Numbered from the stretch's first letter, positions 24,367 to 32,730 are shown. The stretch: DNA of 35,654 nt from an uncultured Schlesneria sp. (GCA_903858935.1 CAIOKO010000051.1:1-35654), one strand, 5' to 3'. Program-made: numbers and translations. Notes: generated by a model from the letters alone, not told the origin.

Positions 24367-25470
24367 TTACTCGACCGGACGTGACTGATCAAACGGCTCG
24401 GGTCTTGAAGGACTTTCGGTTTCGATCGATACATCAACCTGCTGCCCCACATAAACACCTGATTGTTCGGATTCGATTTCATAAAGGACTTGAAGAACGC
24501 GAGTGTCGATCCGTTCGGTATTGTCTCCCGTAAACGCTTTTTTCGGTATGACGTACGGCTCGACCCTGACAAACACAAGCTTTAACTGCTTGTCAGCCGC
24601 ACCTCTCAGCGTCGCCATTGCGCGTCCCGCGGACCGGAACCGGGGAATATCCTGTTCGTCAATATCGGCTCGAACTCGCAAACGATCGAGGTCTCCGAGC
24701 AGGATTAATGCTTTAGATGCGGCTGCATTCACGTATTCACCAGGTCGAACGTCAATCTTCAGAATCTGACCATCAACTGGGGCACGGACGAGACAACGTT
24801 CGATCTCGGTCTCCATGTTCGCAACGCTGGCTCGCGCCGCTTCGACGGATGCCTGGGAAACCGTTTTATCCGGTTTCCAAGACCCCGATTTCAACAATGA
24901 ATCCTCAGCAACCGCCTGCTGCCATTGCTGATCAGCGGCAAGGAACGTGAAGCGTCGCGAGGTAAATTCCTCTTCTGACATGACTTTTTTTCCCAGTAGC
25001 TGTTCCCCTCGGTCCAGGAGATCTTTGAGACGGGTTCGATTGGCTTCGGCAACCTTAACCTTGGCTTCGCTGGGAGGAATTTCTTCTGGTCGAGGCATCT
25101 GTTCGAGTCGTTCGAGCTGCGTTTCCGCTAACTTCAGATTTGCCTGCAAGGTACGAAGTTGAGCCTTGAGATGTCGATCATCGACTCGAAACAGAGGTGT
25201 TCCGGCTTCAACACGGTGGCCCAGTTGTTCGTTGGTCACGCACACTTCCAACACGACGCCTGCCACGGCTGTCCCCAACGAGATGTTCTCGGCACGGGCC
25301 TCGACAAGACCGGTTCCGGAAATCCCCGAACGAAACGACTGCCGAGGTGGCTCGACGAGCGGAGCAACTTTCGGAAGCTTTTCGGCAGCAAACATCAGAT
25401 GGTAAATCGAAAACGCAAATAAACAGACGGCCAGCGTCGGTAGAAAGAAGTTTCGGACAGTCTTAAACAT
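24367..25470 (-). CDS. HlyD-family periplasmic adaptor (DevB-like)
   Basis: 367 residues with an N-terminal membrane anchor (about 8-28). A biotinyl-lipoyl half (ISLGTAVAGVVLEV, RVEAGTPLFRVDD) follows, then a long coiled-coil hairpin (about 103-225) rich in Leu/Glu. The second lipoyl half (CLVRAPVDGQILKIDVRPGEYV) and a beta-barrel end the protein. This is the membrane-fusion subunit that would join the permease and ATPase encoded just upstream to an outer-membrane channel. DevBCA-type systems export glycolipids or small molecules. A 119-nt gap separates it from the ATPase gene. No TolC-like gene is present in the window. Confidence 0.9.
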   Translation of the reverse strand: MFKTVRNFFLPTLAVCLFAFSIYHLMFAAEKLPKVAPLVEPPRQSFRSGISGTGLVEARAENISLGTAVAGVVLEVCVTNEQLGHRVEAGTPLFRVDDRHLKAQLRTLQANLKLAETQLERLEQMPRPEEIPPSEAKVKVAEANRTRLKDLLDRGEQLLGKKVMSEEEFTSRRFTFLAADQQWQQAVAEDSLLKSGSWKPDKTVSQASVEAARASVANMETEIERCLVRAPVDGQILKIDVRPGEYVNAAASKALILLGDLDRLRVRADIDEQDIPRFRSAGRAMATLRGAADKQLKLVFVRVEPYVIPKKAFTGDNTERIDTRVLQVLYEIESEQSGVYVGQQVDVSIETESPSRPEPFDQSRPVE

Positions 25471-25589
25471 AGGTCACCTGCTATTGATAGTCATTCTTGC
25501 AAACAGGAAGAATCAGATACATTTGCTCGCCGACTGACACAGTCGTTACTCGTGTTTGTGTTGTTCAACCAACGTATTTATCAAACGAT

Positions 25590-26357
25590 CTAATGCATCG
25601 ATTCGCTGCTTCGATTTGAGTTGCGATCCGGAACTTCGACTTTCGAGACGACACCGTCATCCATGTGGATGATTGTGTCGCCGAAATTGAAAACTCGATT
25701 GTCGTGCGTCACAACAATCACTGCTCGATCGGGCTGCAGGGCAACTTGTCGCAAAAGCTCCATGACAGTCTGGCCGGAATGAGCATCCAGAGCCGCAGTT
25801 GGCTCATCGCAAACCAACAAACGGGGTTCATGAACCAGTGCCCGGGCGATCGCCACCCGTTGCTGCTGACCACCCGAAAGCTGGTTCGGCAAGAGATGCA
25901 TTCGGCTACCCAGCCCGACTAATGTCAGAATTCGTTTTGCCGCTTCGAATGCCTGACGACGAGGCTGACCTGCGATAATGAGCGGCACAGCTGCATTCTC
26001 AACCGCATTCAGTGTCGGCAACAAGTTGTACTGTTGAAACACAAAACCAATATTCTTTTGACGAAATCGAACGAGGTTCGATCCGCTCATGTTGATCAGA
26101 TCTTCTCCCAGGACTGAGAGAGATCCGCTCGTCGCATTGAGTAACCCGGCAATAATTGAGATTAACGTCGTCTTACCACAACCTGACTGGCCGACCAGCA
26201 ATGTCATCTGGCCAGGCAACACGTCAAGGTCGACACCACGCAGCGCAACCGTCTTCGTTTCGCCAACACCGAACTCTTTGACGATCTGACGGCATTGGAC
26301 TGCGAGTTCGCTGGAGCGAACGGATTGAACGGGTCCTGATTTTGACGCAACGGACAT
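25590..26357 (-). CDS. ABC transporter ATP-binding protein (DevA-like)
   Basis: The ATG at 26357 gives 255 residues; a TTG 9 nt upstream overlaps the permease stop and is less likely. All ABC motifs are present: Walker A GQSGCGKT (56-63), Q-loop in VFQQYNLLP (about 107-114), signature LSGGQQQR (160-167), Walker B LLVCDEPTA (180-188) and H-loop VVTHD. It belongs to the LolD/MacB/DevA group of exporters. It starts 5 nt after the permease stop, so the two are certainly co-transcribed. Confidence 0.94.
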   Translation of the reverse strand: MSVASKSGPVQSVRSSELAVQCRQIVKEFGVGETKTVALRGVDLDVLPGQMTLLVGQSGCGKTTLISIIAGLLNATSGSLSVLGEDLINMSGSNLVRFRQKNIGFVFQQYNLLPTLNAVENAAVPLIIAGQPRRQAFEAAKRILTLVGLGSRMHLLPNQLSGGQQQRVAIARALVHEPRLLVCDEPTAALDAHSGQTVMELLRQVALQPDRAVIVVTHDNRVFNFGDTIIHMDDGVVSKVEVPDRNSNRSSESMH

Positions 26358-26362
26358 TCGAA

Positions 26363-27502
26363 TCAACCTCGAAAGACAACAGCAGGCTCAAGGAACAAAA
26401 CTTTGCGAAGACTGAAAACGCTCGTCAAAAGAATGATGACCAGGACAGCAAAACCGACGCCAGACGCAGCGACTGTGGTCAAGTGAATCCCCGCCATCGG
26501 TGCGATCCGATTCGTGAATGTGAAAAAGATCGCGGTCACTCCCATTCCCAATCCGTAACCAATTCCACTTACGACGCCTGCCTGAAGGAGAATCATGCCA
26601 ATCAAACGAACATTCGTTACGCCCATGGCCTTCAATGCACCGAACTGTTTTAAATTCTCGAGTGTAAACAGGTAAAAAGTCTGTCCGGCAACTGCGGCTC
26701 CGACGATGAAACCCAACGTAATCGTGATTCCAAAATTAATGGGGATGCCCGTGGAACTCATGAAGTAGTCGATTGTCCGCCAGAAAAAACCATCCTGAGT
26801 CAGTGCCATCAAATCCGTCTGTCCTTCGATCGCTTTGCAGACTTCCAGCGGATCACGCCCGGCAACCGGCTTTACGAGGATATAGTTCATGACGTTACGG
26901 TTTGACGGAAGGCATTGCTCAATCTCGGTGAACCGAGTGTAAATGATCGGCAGAGTGGTAAAGGGTGCAGACGCTTTACAAATACCTTCGAGAACGACGC
27001 GGCGTTCATTCAGCTGGAATTCCTGTCCGATCTTGAACGGCTGATTCGGCCACATGTACTCGTAGCCCGCTTTATCAATAAAAACAGCATTGGGCTTGCT
27101 GAGACTACTCAGTTCCCCAAGAACCATCTCTCTGGGTGAACCGACCAGCGTCGCGTCATCGACGCCAAGTACGACAAGATTACGAAAATTCCCGTCAGGC
27201 AACCGTGCCGTCATGTTACTTTTGTGAAACCGGACCGCCCATTCAACGCCAGGAACTCCGCGAACTCGTTGTAACTCGTTTGACGGAAGATACGGAGCTT
27301 CGTCAATGTAGCGAACTTTATTGTCCATGACCCAGATGTCGGCGTCACGGACATCGATGATCTGGCTGGCAGAGCGTGTCACGATCCCCATAAAGATGGA
27401 GACCTGTTGCGACATCAGCAGGGTGGCGAAGGTAATACTCAGTATCAGACTTAAGTATTTACTTCGGTCGCCAGTCAACATTCGTAAAGCAAGCCAATTC
27501 AT
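26363..27502 (-). CDS. ABC transporter permease (DevC-like)
   Basis: Starting at ATG 27502 the protein has 379 residues and begins MNWLALRMLTGDRSKYL, the standard DevC N-terminus. The architecture is FtsX/MacB-type. Helix 1 (about 18-40) is followed by a large extracytoplasmic domain (about 45-250) and three helices at about 255-285, 305-335 and 345-370. GITITLGFIVGAAVAGQTFY and GALKAMGVTNVRLIGMILLQAGVV are characteristic family blocks. With the downstream ATPase and HlyD-like adaptor it forms a DevBCA-type tripartite exporter. The substrate is unknown. A palindrome and a TTGACA lie in the 120 nt between this gene and the upstream TetR gene. Confidence 0.92.
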   Translation of the reverse strand: MNWLALRMLTGDRSKYLSLILSITFATLLMSQQVSIFMGIVTRSASQIIDVRDADIWVMDNKVRYIDEAPYLPSNELQRVRGVPGVEWAVRFHKSNMTARLPDGNFRNLVVLGVDDATLVGSPREMVLGELSSLSKPNAVFIDKAGYEYMWPNQPFKIGQEFQLNERRVVLEGICKASAPFTTLPIIYTRFTEIEQCLPSNRNVMNYILVKPVAGRDPLEVCKAIEGQTDLMALTQDGFFWRTIDYFMSSTGIPINFGITITLGFIVGAAVAGQTFYLFTLENLKQFGALKAMGVTNVRLIGMILLQAGVVSGIGYGLGMGVTAIFFTFTNRIAPMAGIHLTTVAASGVGFAVLVIILLTSVFSLRKVLFLEPAVVFRG

Positions 27503-27583
27503 TTCGGGTGTTCTTCTCAATCAGTCAGCGGCAGATCACTTTTGAAAAACATGACAAACACTTTAACTCTCACCTCACAACTC

Positions 27584-27598
27584 CGTCGAATTTCGACG
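27584..27598 (-). promoter_or_regulatory. Candidate TetR operator upstream of the exporter
   Basis: CGTCGAATTTCGACG is a perfect 7+1+7 palindrome. Read on the minus strand, TTGACA (27602-27607) stands 3 nt before it, the same layout as in the TetR gene's own promoter, where TTGACA precedes a CGACGG/CCGTCG palindrome by 4 nt. No convincing -10 was found, so an independent promoter is unproven. The shared half-site words suggest the TetR protein binds both. Confidence 0.5.
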
Positions 27599-27622
27599 CT
27601 TTGTCAATTTCAGGCTAAATTT

Positions 27623-28351
27623 TTAACAACCGGCGAGGCGCTTCTGTTCCTCGGCGAAGATTTCAGCGCAGATTCGCTGATAGGTCACTCCGTAATCCCA
27701 GTCGACTCTTAACGGTTTCCATTCGAAACCATCCAGCAAAATATGAATCCCACGCAAAAGAACTTTGACCGGGTCGCGAATCTCAAATTCCTTCAGCATC
27801 GGGCAGTAGTGAAGAGCCGTCATATGTGTTCCCAAAGCCATCGTGAAAACGGAGTAGACTAACTCACGCGGATCAACCTCTTTGGGAAGCTCACCTTGAT
27901 CGATGCCGGATTGAACGATCCTGACGACGGAGCCAAAACAAGCCGATTCCAGCCGATCTAACGCTTCTTTTCGTTCGGTCGACGCCCGATCTCCGAGGTT
28001 TGCCAGCTTGATAATGAACTCTGATCGATAGTGATGGGTTTCCAACCGGGAGAAGATTTCATCTGCAACTCCGATTGCCAGCATTCGCTCGCGCGATCTC
28101 CCTACGAACTTCTCCGCCCTGAGAAACAGCTCTACCCGGCGTTCCATACTCTCGATCGCCAGCGCCGTGACCAGGTCTTCTTTCGTTGAAAAATGCTGGT
28201 AAATCGTCCCCTTGGAATACTCGGTAGCCTCGGCCAGCTGATCCATACTCAGCCCCGAATAACCTTGTTCAATAAGCATTTTCCGGGCGACTTTCAGCAA
28301 AAGCTGCTCTCGCTCGCGAATCTCTCGTTGTTTACGTGTCATTGTTCCCAT
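27623..28351 (-). CDS. TetR-family transcriptional regulator
   Basis: 242 residues. The N-terminal HTH (about 15-62) has the typical run LLLKVARKMLIEQGYSGLSMDQLAEA followed by YSKGTIYQHFSTKEDLV. The ligand-binding C-terminal domain is all-helical. In family terms it represses genes until a small ligand binds. The start is uncertain between ATG 28351 and ATG 28342, because the predicted promoter would start transcription near 28351, giving a leaderless message or a 9-nt leader. It lies upstream of the exporter genes on the same strand and is divergent from the MarR gene, so it most likely controls the exporter and itself. Confidence 0.93.
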   Translation of the reverse strand: MGTMTRKQREIREREQLLLKVARKMLIEQGYSGLSMDQLAEATEYSKGTIYQHFSTKEDLVTALAIESMERRVELFLRAEKFVGRSRERMLAIGVADEIFSRLETHHYRSEFIIKLANLGDRASTERKEALDRLESACFGSVVRIVQSGIDQGELPKEVDPRELVYSVFTMALGTHMTALHYCPMLKEFEIRDPVKVLLRGIHILLDGFEWKPLRVDWDYGVTYQRICAEIFAEEQKRLAGC

Positions 28352-28357
28352 GCGTCA

Positions 28358-28386
28358 ATTATCGACGGACCGTCGAGTTTTGTCAA
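28358..28386 (-). promoter_or_regulatory. TetR gene promoter with operator in the spacer
   Basis: On the minus strand TTGACA (28381-28386) is followed by a 17-nt spacer and GATAAT (28358-28363), an almost perfect sigma70 promoter. The spacer contains TCGACGG-A-CCGTCGA (28362-28376), a perfect 7+1+7 palindrome that would place a dimeric repressor over the promoter. This is the standard layout of an autoregulated TetR gene. Confidence 0.75.
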
Positions 28387-28446
28387 ATGGTTTTTTTCTA
28401 AAACCGATCAAGTAACTTGAATGCCGCTGACGATCCACGTTTAAAC

Positions 28447-28456
28447 GACAATTGTC
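28447..28456 (+). promoter_or_regulatory. Perfect 10-bp palindrome GACAATTGTC, candidate MarR operator
   Basis: The palindrome abuts the -35 element of the predicted MarR gene promoter. It resembles the central palindrome GACAAATTGTC before the BlaI-like gene at 6813-6823, but such short words are not rare. Binding by the MarR protein is inferred only from position. Confidence 0.4.
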
Positions 28457-28484
28457 TTGACGAATGATTTCGCCGAGCTATCAT
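28457..28484 (+). promoter_or_regulatory. Predicted promoter of the MarR / flavoprotein genes
   Basis: TTGACG (28457-28462), a 16-nt spacer and TATCAT (28479-28484) form a good sigma70-type promoter. Transcription would begin near 28491, leaving a leader of about 56 nt before the GTG at 28547. It is divergent from the TetR promoter about 70 nt away, so the two regulators could interfere with each other. Confidence 0.55.
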
Positions 28485-28546
28485 ACCCTTAGTTGGCCCA
28501 CATTAAGCACTGCAATTGTAAAACACTGTCCCTGAGGAGATTCGTT

Positions 28547-29032
28547 GTGACCGCGACCGCTCGCAAGTCCCGATTCGACTCGCTTCAACAGGAAGTCTAC
28601 CTGAGTCTCTGGCGAACTTATGATCGCCTGAAGTCGCTTGAGGACGAGTTATTCTCTGACGTGGAGCTTTCGGCCCAGCAATACAACGCCCTGCGACTTC
28701 TCGAAGCGGTCCATCCCAAAACGGTTCCCACCTCGGCGCTCGGTCAGAAACTGATTTCACGGTCGCCTGACATGACTCGGTTGCTCGATCGACTGGAAGA
28801 TCGAGGTCTGGTGCATCGCGAGCGTCGAACAGATAACCGTCGCGTCGTCGAAGTCGGAATCACCGAGGCGGGATTGCAGTTGCTCGAACAGCTGGCAGGC
28901 CCCGTTCGTGAATGTCACTCCAAACAAATCGGGCATTTAACGGAAGCTCAGCTCAATCAACTTTTAGAACTGCTGAATTCGGCTCGTTTTCCACACGAAG
29001 TGGAAGGTAGCCTGTGGCGTCGTGATACGTAA
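28547..29032 (+). CDS. MarR-family transcriptional regulator
   Basis: The GTG at 28547 was chosen because GAGGAGA stands 6 nt before it; an upstream TTG would add 18 unlikely residues. The 161-residue protein has the MarR layout. A long N-terminal dimerisation helix (QQEVYLSLWRTYDRLKSLEDEL) is followed by the winged helix with SAQQYNALRLLEAV, TSALGQKLISRSPDMTRLLDRLEDRGLV and the wing HRERRTDNRRVVEVGIT. MarR proteins usually repress genes for detoxification or metabolism of small aromatic compounds and are released by such ligands. It lies 30 nt before the halogenase-like flavoprotein gene on the same transcript, so regulation of that gene is likely. Confidence 0.94.
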   Translation: MTATARKSRFDSLQQEVYLSLWRTYDRLKSLEDELFSDVELSAQQYNALRLLEAVHPKTVPTSALGQKLISRSPDMTRLLDRLEDRGLVHRERRTDNRRVVEVGITEAGLQLLEQLAGPVRECHSKQIGHLTEAQLNQLLELLNSARFPHEVEGSLWRRDT

Positions 29033-29062
29033 CCTCGAACAATTTTTGGGAGAGTTCTCATT

Positions 29063-30313
29063 ATGGTCATTTCTGCTAATCCTCAAGTGATTGTCATCGG
29101 TGGCGGCCCCTCCGGTACGACAGCGGCCACGTTGATTGCTCAACGGGGATACAAAGTTCGCCTGCTGGAACGGGAGCATTTTCCGCGTTTCCATATTGGT
29201 GAATCACTGATTCCACAGACCTACTGGGTCATGAAACGACTGAACATGCTCAACAAAATGAAGAGCAGCGAGTTCGTCAAGAAATACAGCGTACAATTCG
29301 TCGGGTCGAGCGGGCGTCTGTCGGAACCCTTCTATTTTCTGGACCATAAACCCCACGAATCATCACAAACATGGCAGGTGAGACGTAGTGACTTCGATCA
29401 GCGAATGCTGGAAAATGCCATCGAACATGGCGTTGACGTTCAACAAGGCGTACGTGTCCTCGAAGTGCTGTTTGAAGGGGAACGCGCCGTCGGCGTTCGT
29501 GTCCAGGACGAAGCGGGCGGAGAAGAACGCATTGAACGTGCCGATGTCATCGTCGACGCCAGCGGCCAAAGTTCGATGATCATGGGTAAACTCGGACTGC
29601 GTGAATGGGACCCTGACCTGAAAAAAGCCGCTGTCTGGACCTATTGGGAAGGTGCTCAGCGAGATACCGGACGGGACGAAGGAGCCACCGTCGTACTGCA
29701 AATTCAAGGAAAAAAAGGCTGGTTCTGGTATATCCCGCTGCACGACAACATCGTCAGTGTCGGTGCCGTTGCCGATCACACCTATCTGTTCAAGAATCGT
29801 GAAAGCAAAGACTTCGAAGCGATTTATCACGAAGAAGTCGAAAAGTGCCCCGCCCTCAAGCAGCGGATCAGTATCGGCAAACGAGTCGCTCCTTACCGTG
29901 CCGCCAAGGAGTATTCGTATCGCTCACGGCGAGCGGCGGGTGATGGCTGGGTCATGGTCGGGGACGCATTCGGATTTCTTGACCCGCTGTATTCGTCTGG
30001 AGTGTTGCTTGCGCTCAAATCGGGCGAATTAGCCGCTGACGCCGTTTGTGAAGGACTTGCAAAGGGAGACACCTCCGCTGCACAATTGGGAAAATGGGAG
30101 GCGGATTATGTTCGAGGCATGGAACGCATGCGATCTTTGGTTTGTGCCTACTATGCGGGGATCAGCTTCGGGAAATTTGTAGCGAAGCACCCGCACAGAA
30201 AAGGAGATATCACTGATCTGTTGATCGGGGATCTGTTCCGACCTGAACTCGACGAAACGCTGAGGCTGATCAACGAGGAGTTAAAAACACCCGCCATGAC
30301 CGAAGTGGGTTAA
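29063..30313 (+). CDS. FAD-dependent oxidoreductase, flavin-dependent halogenase-like
   Basis: 416 residues of the flavin-dependent halogenase / aromatic hydroxylase superfamily. The N-terminus has the FAD-binding GGGPSG (13-18). GESLIP (46-51) and a lysine pair at 73-74 in FVKKYSVQF align with the block that holds the catalytic lysine in phenolic halogenases such as CmlS. WFWYIP (220-225) fits the WxWxIP signature of the halogenases. GDA (300-302) and FLDPLYSSG (305-313) complete the flavin and putative chloride site. Many proteins with these motifs in non-model bacteria have no proven halogenase activity, so the reaction remains open; geranylgeranyl-reductase-like activity is the main alternative. 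It is preceded by a MarR gene, and a flavin reductase partner is not adjacent. GGGAG lies about 10 nt before the ATG. Confidence 0.85.
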   Translation: MVISANPQVIVIGGGPSGTTAATLIAQRGYKVRLLEREHFPRFHIGESLIPQTYWVMKRLNMLNKMKSSEFVKKYSVQFVGSSGRLSEPFYFLDHKPHESSQTWQVRRSDFDQRMLENAIEHGVDVQQGVRVLEVLFEGERAVGVRVQDEAGGEERIERADVIVDASGQSSMIMGKLGLREWDPDLKKAAVWTYWEGAQRDTGRDEGATVVLQIQGKKGWFWYIPLHDNIVSVGAVADHTYLFKNRESKDFEAIYHEEVEKCPALKQRISIGKRVAPYRAAKEYSYRSRRAAGDGWVMVGDAFGFLDPLYSSGVLLALKSGELAADAVCEGLAKGDTSAAQLGKWEADYVRGMERMRSLVCAYYAGISFGKFVAKHPHRKGDITDLLIGDLFRPELDETLRLINEELKTPAMTEVG

Positions 30314-30341
30314 GTACATTTTATGGTATCGGATCGAAACC

Positions 30342-30362
30342 CCACCCCCACTACGGGGGTGG
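30342..30362 (+). terminator. GC-rich hairpin after the flavoprotein gene
   Basis: CCACCCCC (30342-30349) pairs perfectly with GGGGGTGG (30355-30362) around ACTAC, 28 nt after the stop codon. The stem is strong but no T-tract follows, so its role as a terminator is uncertain. Confidence 0.45.
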
Positions 30363-30518
30363 TGACCGGGCCTTTCCCCTGGATTTATGGATTACGAATC
30401 ACCCTGATTTTCGTTGTTTTAGAACATCGGTCCATTTACCACCTCCGTAGCGTGGTTGACTAACGATGAAAAGTCGAAAAAAGCTTCTGGGCGTCGCGGG
30501 CTGTAAGAAGTCTTCATA

Positions 30519-32096
30519 ATGACGAACTCCGAAAAGACCACAGCAGAGAAATCGACACCACTCAGACACGGATTAACATTGCCGCTCGTCGAAGAACTTC
30601 CGTCGACTCTCGATGTGATGACTGCCGTGAGAGCGTTTTCTAACTGGTCCAATCTCTTGGTGTTTGAGAGTGCCCTCGCGCGGATGCCGGTTGGTCGTTA
30701 TTCATTTTTGACGGCCGACCCGGTCGCGAAATGGCAAATGAACTTCCCCATATTTGGATACGATCCTTTCACGGGCGCTCGAAAAGAGTGGGAAAGATTT
30801 CGGATCGATTCCGTACCTGGGCTCCCCCCGTTTCAAGGCGGTATCGCCGGGTTACTCGGATATGAACTTGGCCAGTCCTGGGAACGAATTCCCTCAGCAG
30901 CTCACGATGAATTCCAGCTCCCCGTGATGGCGATCGGTCTATACGACTGGGTCATCGCCTGGGACCACTTTGCCGGACGAGTCTGGCTGGTGTCGCAAGG
31001 CTGGCCAGAACCTGACCTCGATCTTCGAAAGGTGCAGGCAGGAAAACGATTACGCAAAGTGAAATCCTGCTTGAGCTCAAGAGATAAAACAGGACGCGCT
31101 CCATCACTTGCCGGACCGAATCTGCAGTTAGGACCTGCATCGCCCGCCGGCGCCGATGCCGCAACAGAAACCAGCGTGACAGATCGGACACAAGCTCAAC
31201 TTTCGTCGTCGCCTGAATGTCTCGATTTTGCAAGACAATTTCCGTTGGATGGGTTTCCACATGTCACGAGCACGTTTTCTCGCGAAGACTATGTTCGTAC
31301 CGTAGAACGAGTCATTGAATACATCGAGGCGGGGGACATCTTTCAAGCCAACCTTTCACAGCGACTCCTGACGCGAGCACCGTGTCACAGCATCGAATTG
31401 TACGAACGACTTCGTTCGGTGAACCCCGCACCCTTTGCAGGTTTGATGTTATGGGATGACTGGTCCATCGTCAGTGCGTCACCCGAACGGTTTCTGTGCG
31501 TCACCGACGGAGAAGTCGAAACCCGACCCATCAAAGGGACTCGGCGACGAAAACAAGGCCCTGAGGCCGACCTGTTCACGCGCGATGAACTGCGACAAAG
31601 CGAAAAGGATCAGGCAGAAAATGTGATGATCGTCGACCTGTTACGAAACGATCTCTCACGAGTCTGCGAACCGGGAACAGTACGCGTTCCTCAATTGTGC
31701 GCCGTGGAGACATACGAAACCGTTCAGCATCTTGTTTCCGAAGTACGCGGCCAGTTGAAACCGGAGTCGACGATCTGGGACTTGTTTCGAGCAACATTTC
31801 CTGGCGGATCGATCAGCGGTGCTCCCAAGGTTCGAGCGATGCAAATCATCGCCGAACTGGAACCAACCGTCCGTGGCCCCTATTGCGGCAGCCTGTTCTA
31901 TGTGGGAGCGGACGGGCAAACCGACAGCAATTTGCTGATTCGAACCTATGTTCAGCGGTACGGCTGGCTACAATGTAATGTCGGTGGGGGAATCGTCGCC
32001 CAATCCGATCCGGAATCTGAATACGAAGAAACGTTGACGAAAGCAGCAGGGATGCTGAAGGCACTCGACCAAACCGATGTTACTACTGATCGATAA
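30519..32096 (+). CDS. pabB: Aminodeoxychorismate synthase component I
   Basis: 525 residues of the anthranilate/aminodeoxychorismate synthase family. The N-terminal half (30-180) includes LVFESALARMPVGRYSFLTADP and GGIAGLLGYELG. The chorismate-binding half (about 251-515) has DIFQANLSQRL, SASPERFL, PIKGT (337-341), DLLRNDLSRVC and GGSISGAPKVRAM. The lysine in PIKGT, where TrpE has alanine, marks aminodeoxychorismate rather than anthranilate synthesis. A Ser/Ala/Thr-rich insert at about 185-245 makes it longer than E. coli PabB (453 residues). It overlaps the glutaminase gene downstream by 20 nt, so the two are translationally coupled. The product leads to p-aminobenzoate for folate, or to aminated aromatic metabolites. 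Confidence 0.93.
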   Translation: MTNSEKTTAEKSTPLRHGLTLPLVEELPSTLDVMTAVRAFSNWSNLLVFESALARMPVGRYSFLTADPVAKWQMNFPIFGYDPFTGARKEWERFRIDSVPGLPPFQGGIAGLLGYELGQSWERIPSAAHDEFQLPVMAIGLYDWVIAWDHFAGRVWLVSQGWPEPDLDLRKVQAGKRLRKVKSCLSSRDKTGRAPSLAGPNLQLGPASPAGADAATETSVTDRTQAQLSSSPECLDFARQFPLDGFPHVTSTFSREDYVRTVERVIEYIEAGDIFQANLSQRLLTRAPCHSIELYERLRSVNPAPFAGLMLWDDWSIVSASPERFLCVTDGEVETRPIKGTRRRKQGPEADLFTRDELRQSEKDQAENVMIVDLLRNDLSRVCEPGTVRVPQLCAVETYETVQHLVSEVRGQLKPESTIWDLFRATFPGGSISGAPKVRAMQIIAELEPTVRGPYCGSLFYVGADGQTDSNLLIRTYVQRYGWLQCNVGGGIVAQSDPESEYEETLTKAAGMLKALDQTDVTTDR

Positions 32097-32730
32097 CTAC
32101 GACAGCTTTGTTTACAACCTCGCTCGCTACCTGGTTGAGCTGGGTTGCGAGACAAAGGTCGTTCGCAACGACGCGATGAATATTGCCACCCTAAGACTTC
32201 TCAAACCAAAAGCGATCGTGATCTCCCCCGGCCCTTGCACGCCGAATGAAGCCGGAATTTCGATCGAACTGATTCGCCAACTAAGCGACTCAATCCCCAT
32301 TCTGGGAGTCTGCCTGGGACACCAAGCCATTGCGGCCGCATTCGGAGGCGACATCGTGCGTGCCCCCCAACCCGTTCACGGCAGAACATCGCTTCTCGAA
32401 CATTCCGGCACTGGATTATTCGCGGACCTTCCGTCTCCACTAAAAGTCGGACGGTATCATTCACTAATCGTGGATGAGACCACCCTCTCACCCGAACTCA
32501 CTATCACCGCAAGGACCGATGACGGCATCCCGATGGCGTTGCAACATCGGACGCGGCCGTTGTACGGAGTCCAATTCCATCCCGAATCGGTACTGACCGT
32601 CGCAGGACGGCCATTGCTGTCTAACTTCCTGCGACTCGCAGGGCTGCCAGTAAAACCCTGTTCGTTCGTCGACTGGCAGGAACCTGTGGTGGAAGTCGAA
32701 GATCCAAATCTGCCCGTAATGGCCTGGTAG
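32077..32730 (+). CDS. pabA: Aminodeoxychorismate/anthranilate synthase component II (glutamine amidotransferase)
   Basis: 217 residues of the class-I glutamine amidotransferase family. The nucleophile is C79 in GVCLGHQ (77-83), with H168 and E170 in FHPES completing the triad. The N-terminus MLLLIDNYDSFVYNL and SPGPCTPNEAG (oxyanion region) are diagnostic for the PabA/TrpG family. It supplies ammonia from glutamine to PabB, with which it overlaps by 20 nt. In many bacteria one such subunit serves both folate and tryptophan synthesis; no trp genes are nearby. The C-terminal 30 residues are longer than usual and acidic. The pabC lyase gene is not in the window. Confidence 0.94.
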   Translation: MLLLIDNYDSFVYNLARYLVELGCETKVVRNDAMNIATLRLLKPKAIVISPGPCTPNEAGISIELIRQLSDSIPILGVCLGHQAIAAAFGGDIVRAPQPVHGRTSLLEHSGTGLFADLPSPLKVGRYHSLIVDETTLSPELTITARTDDGIPMALQHRTRPLYGVQFHPESVLTVAGRPLLSNFLRLAGLPVKPCSFVDWQEPVVEVEDPNLPVMAW

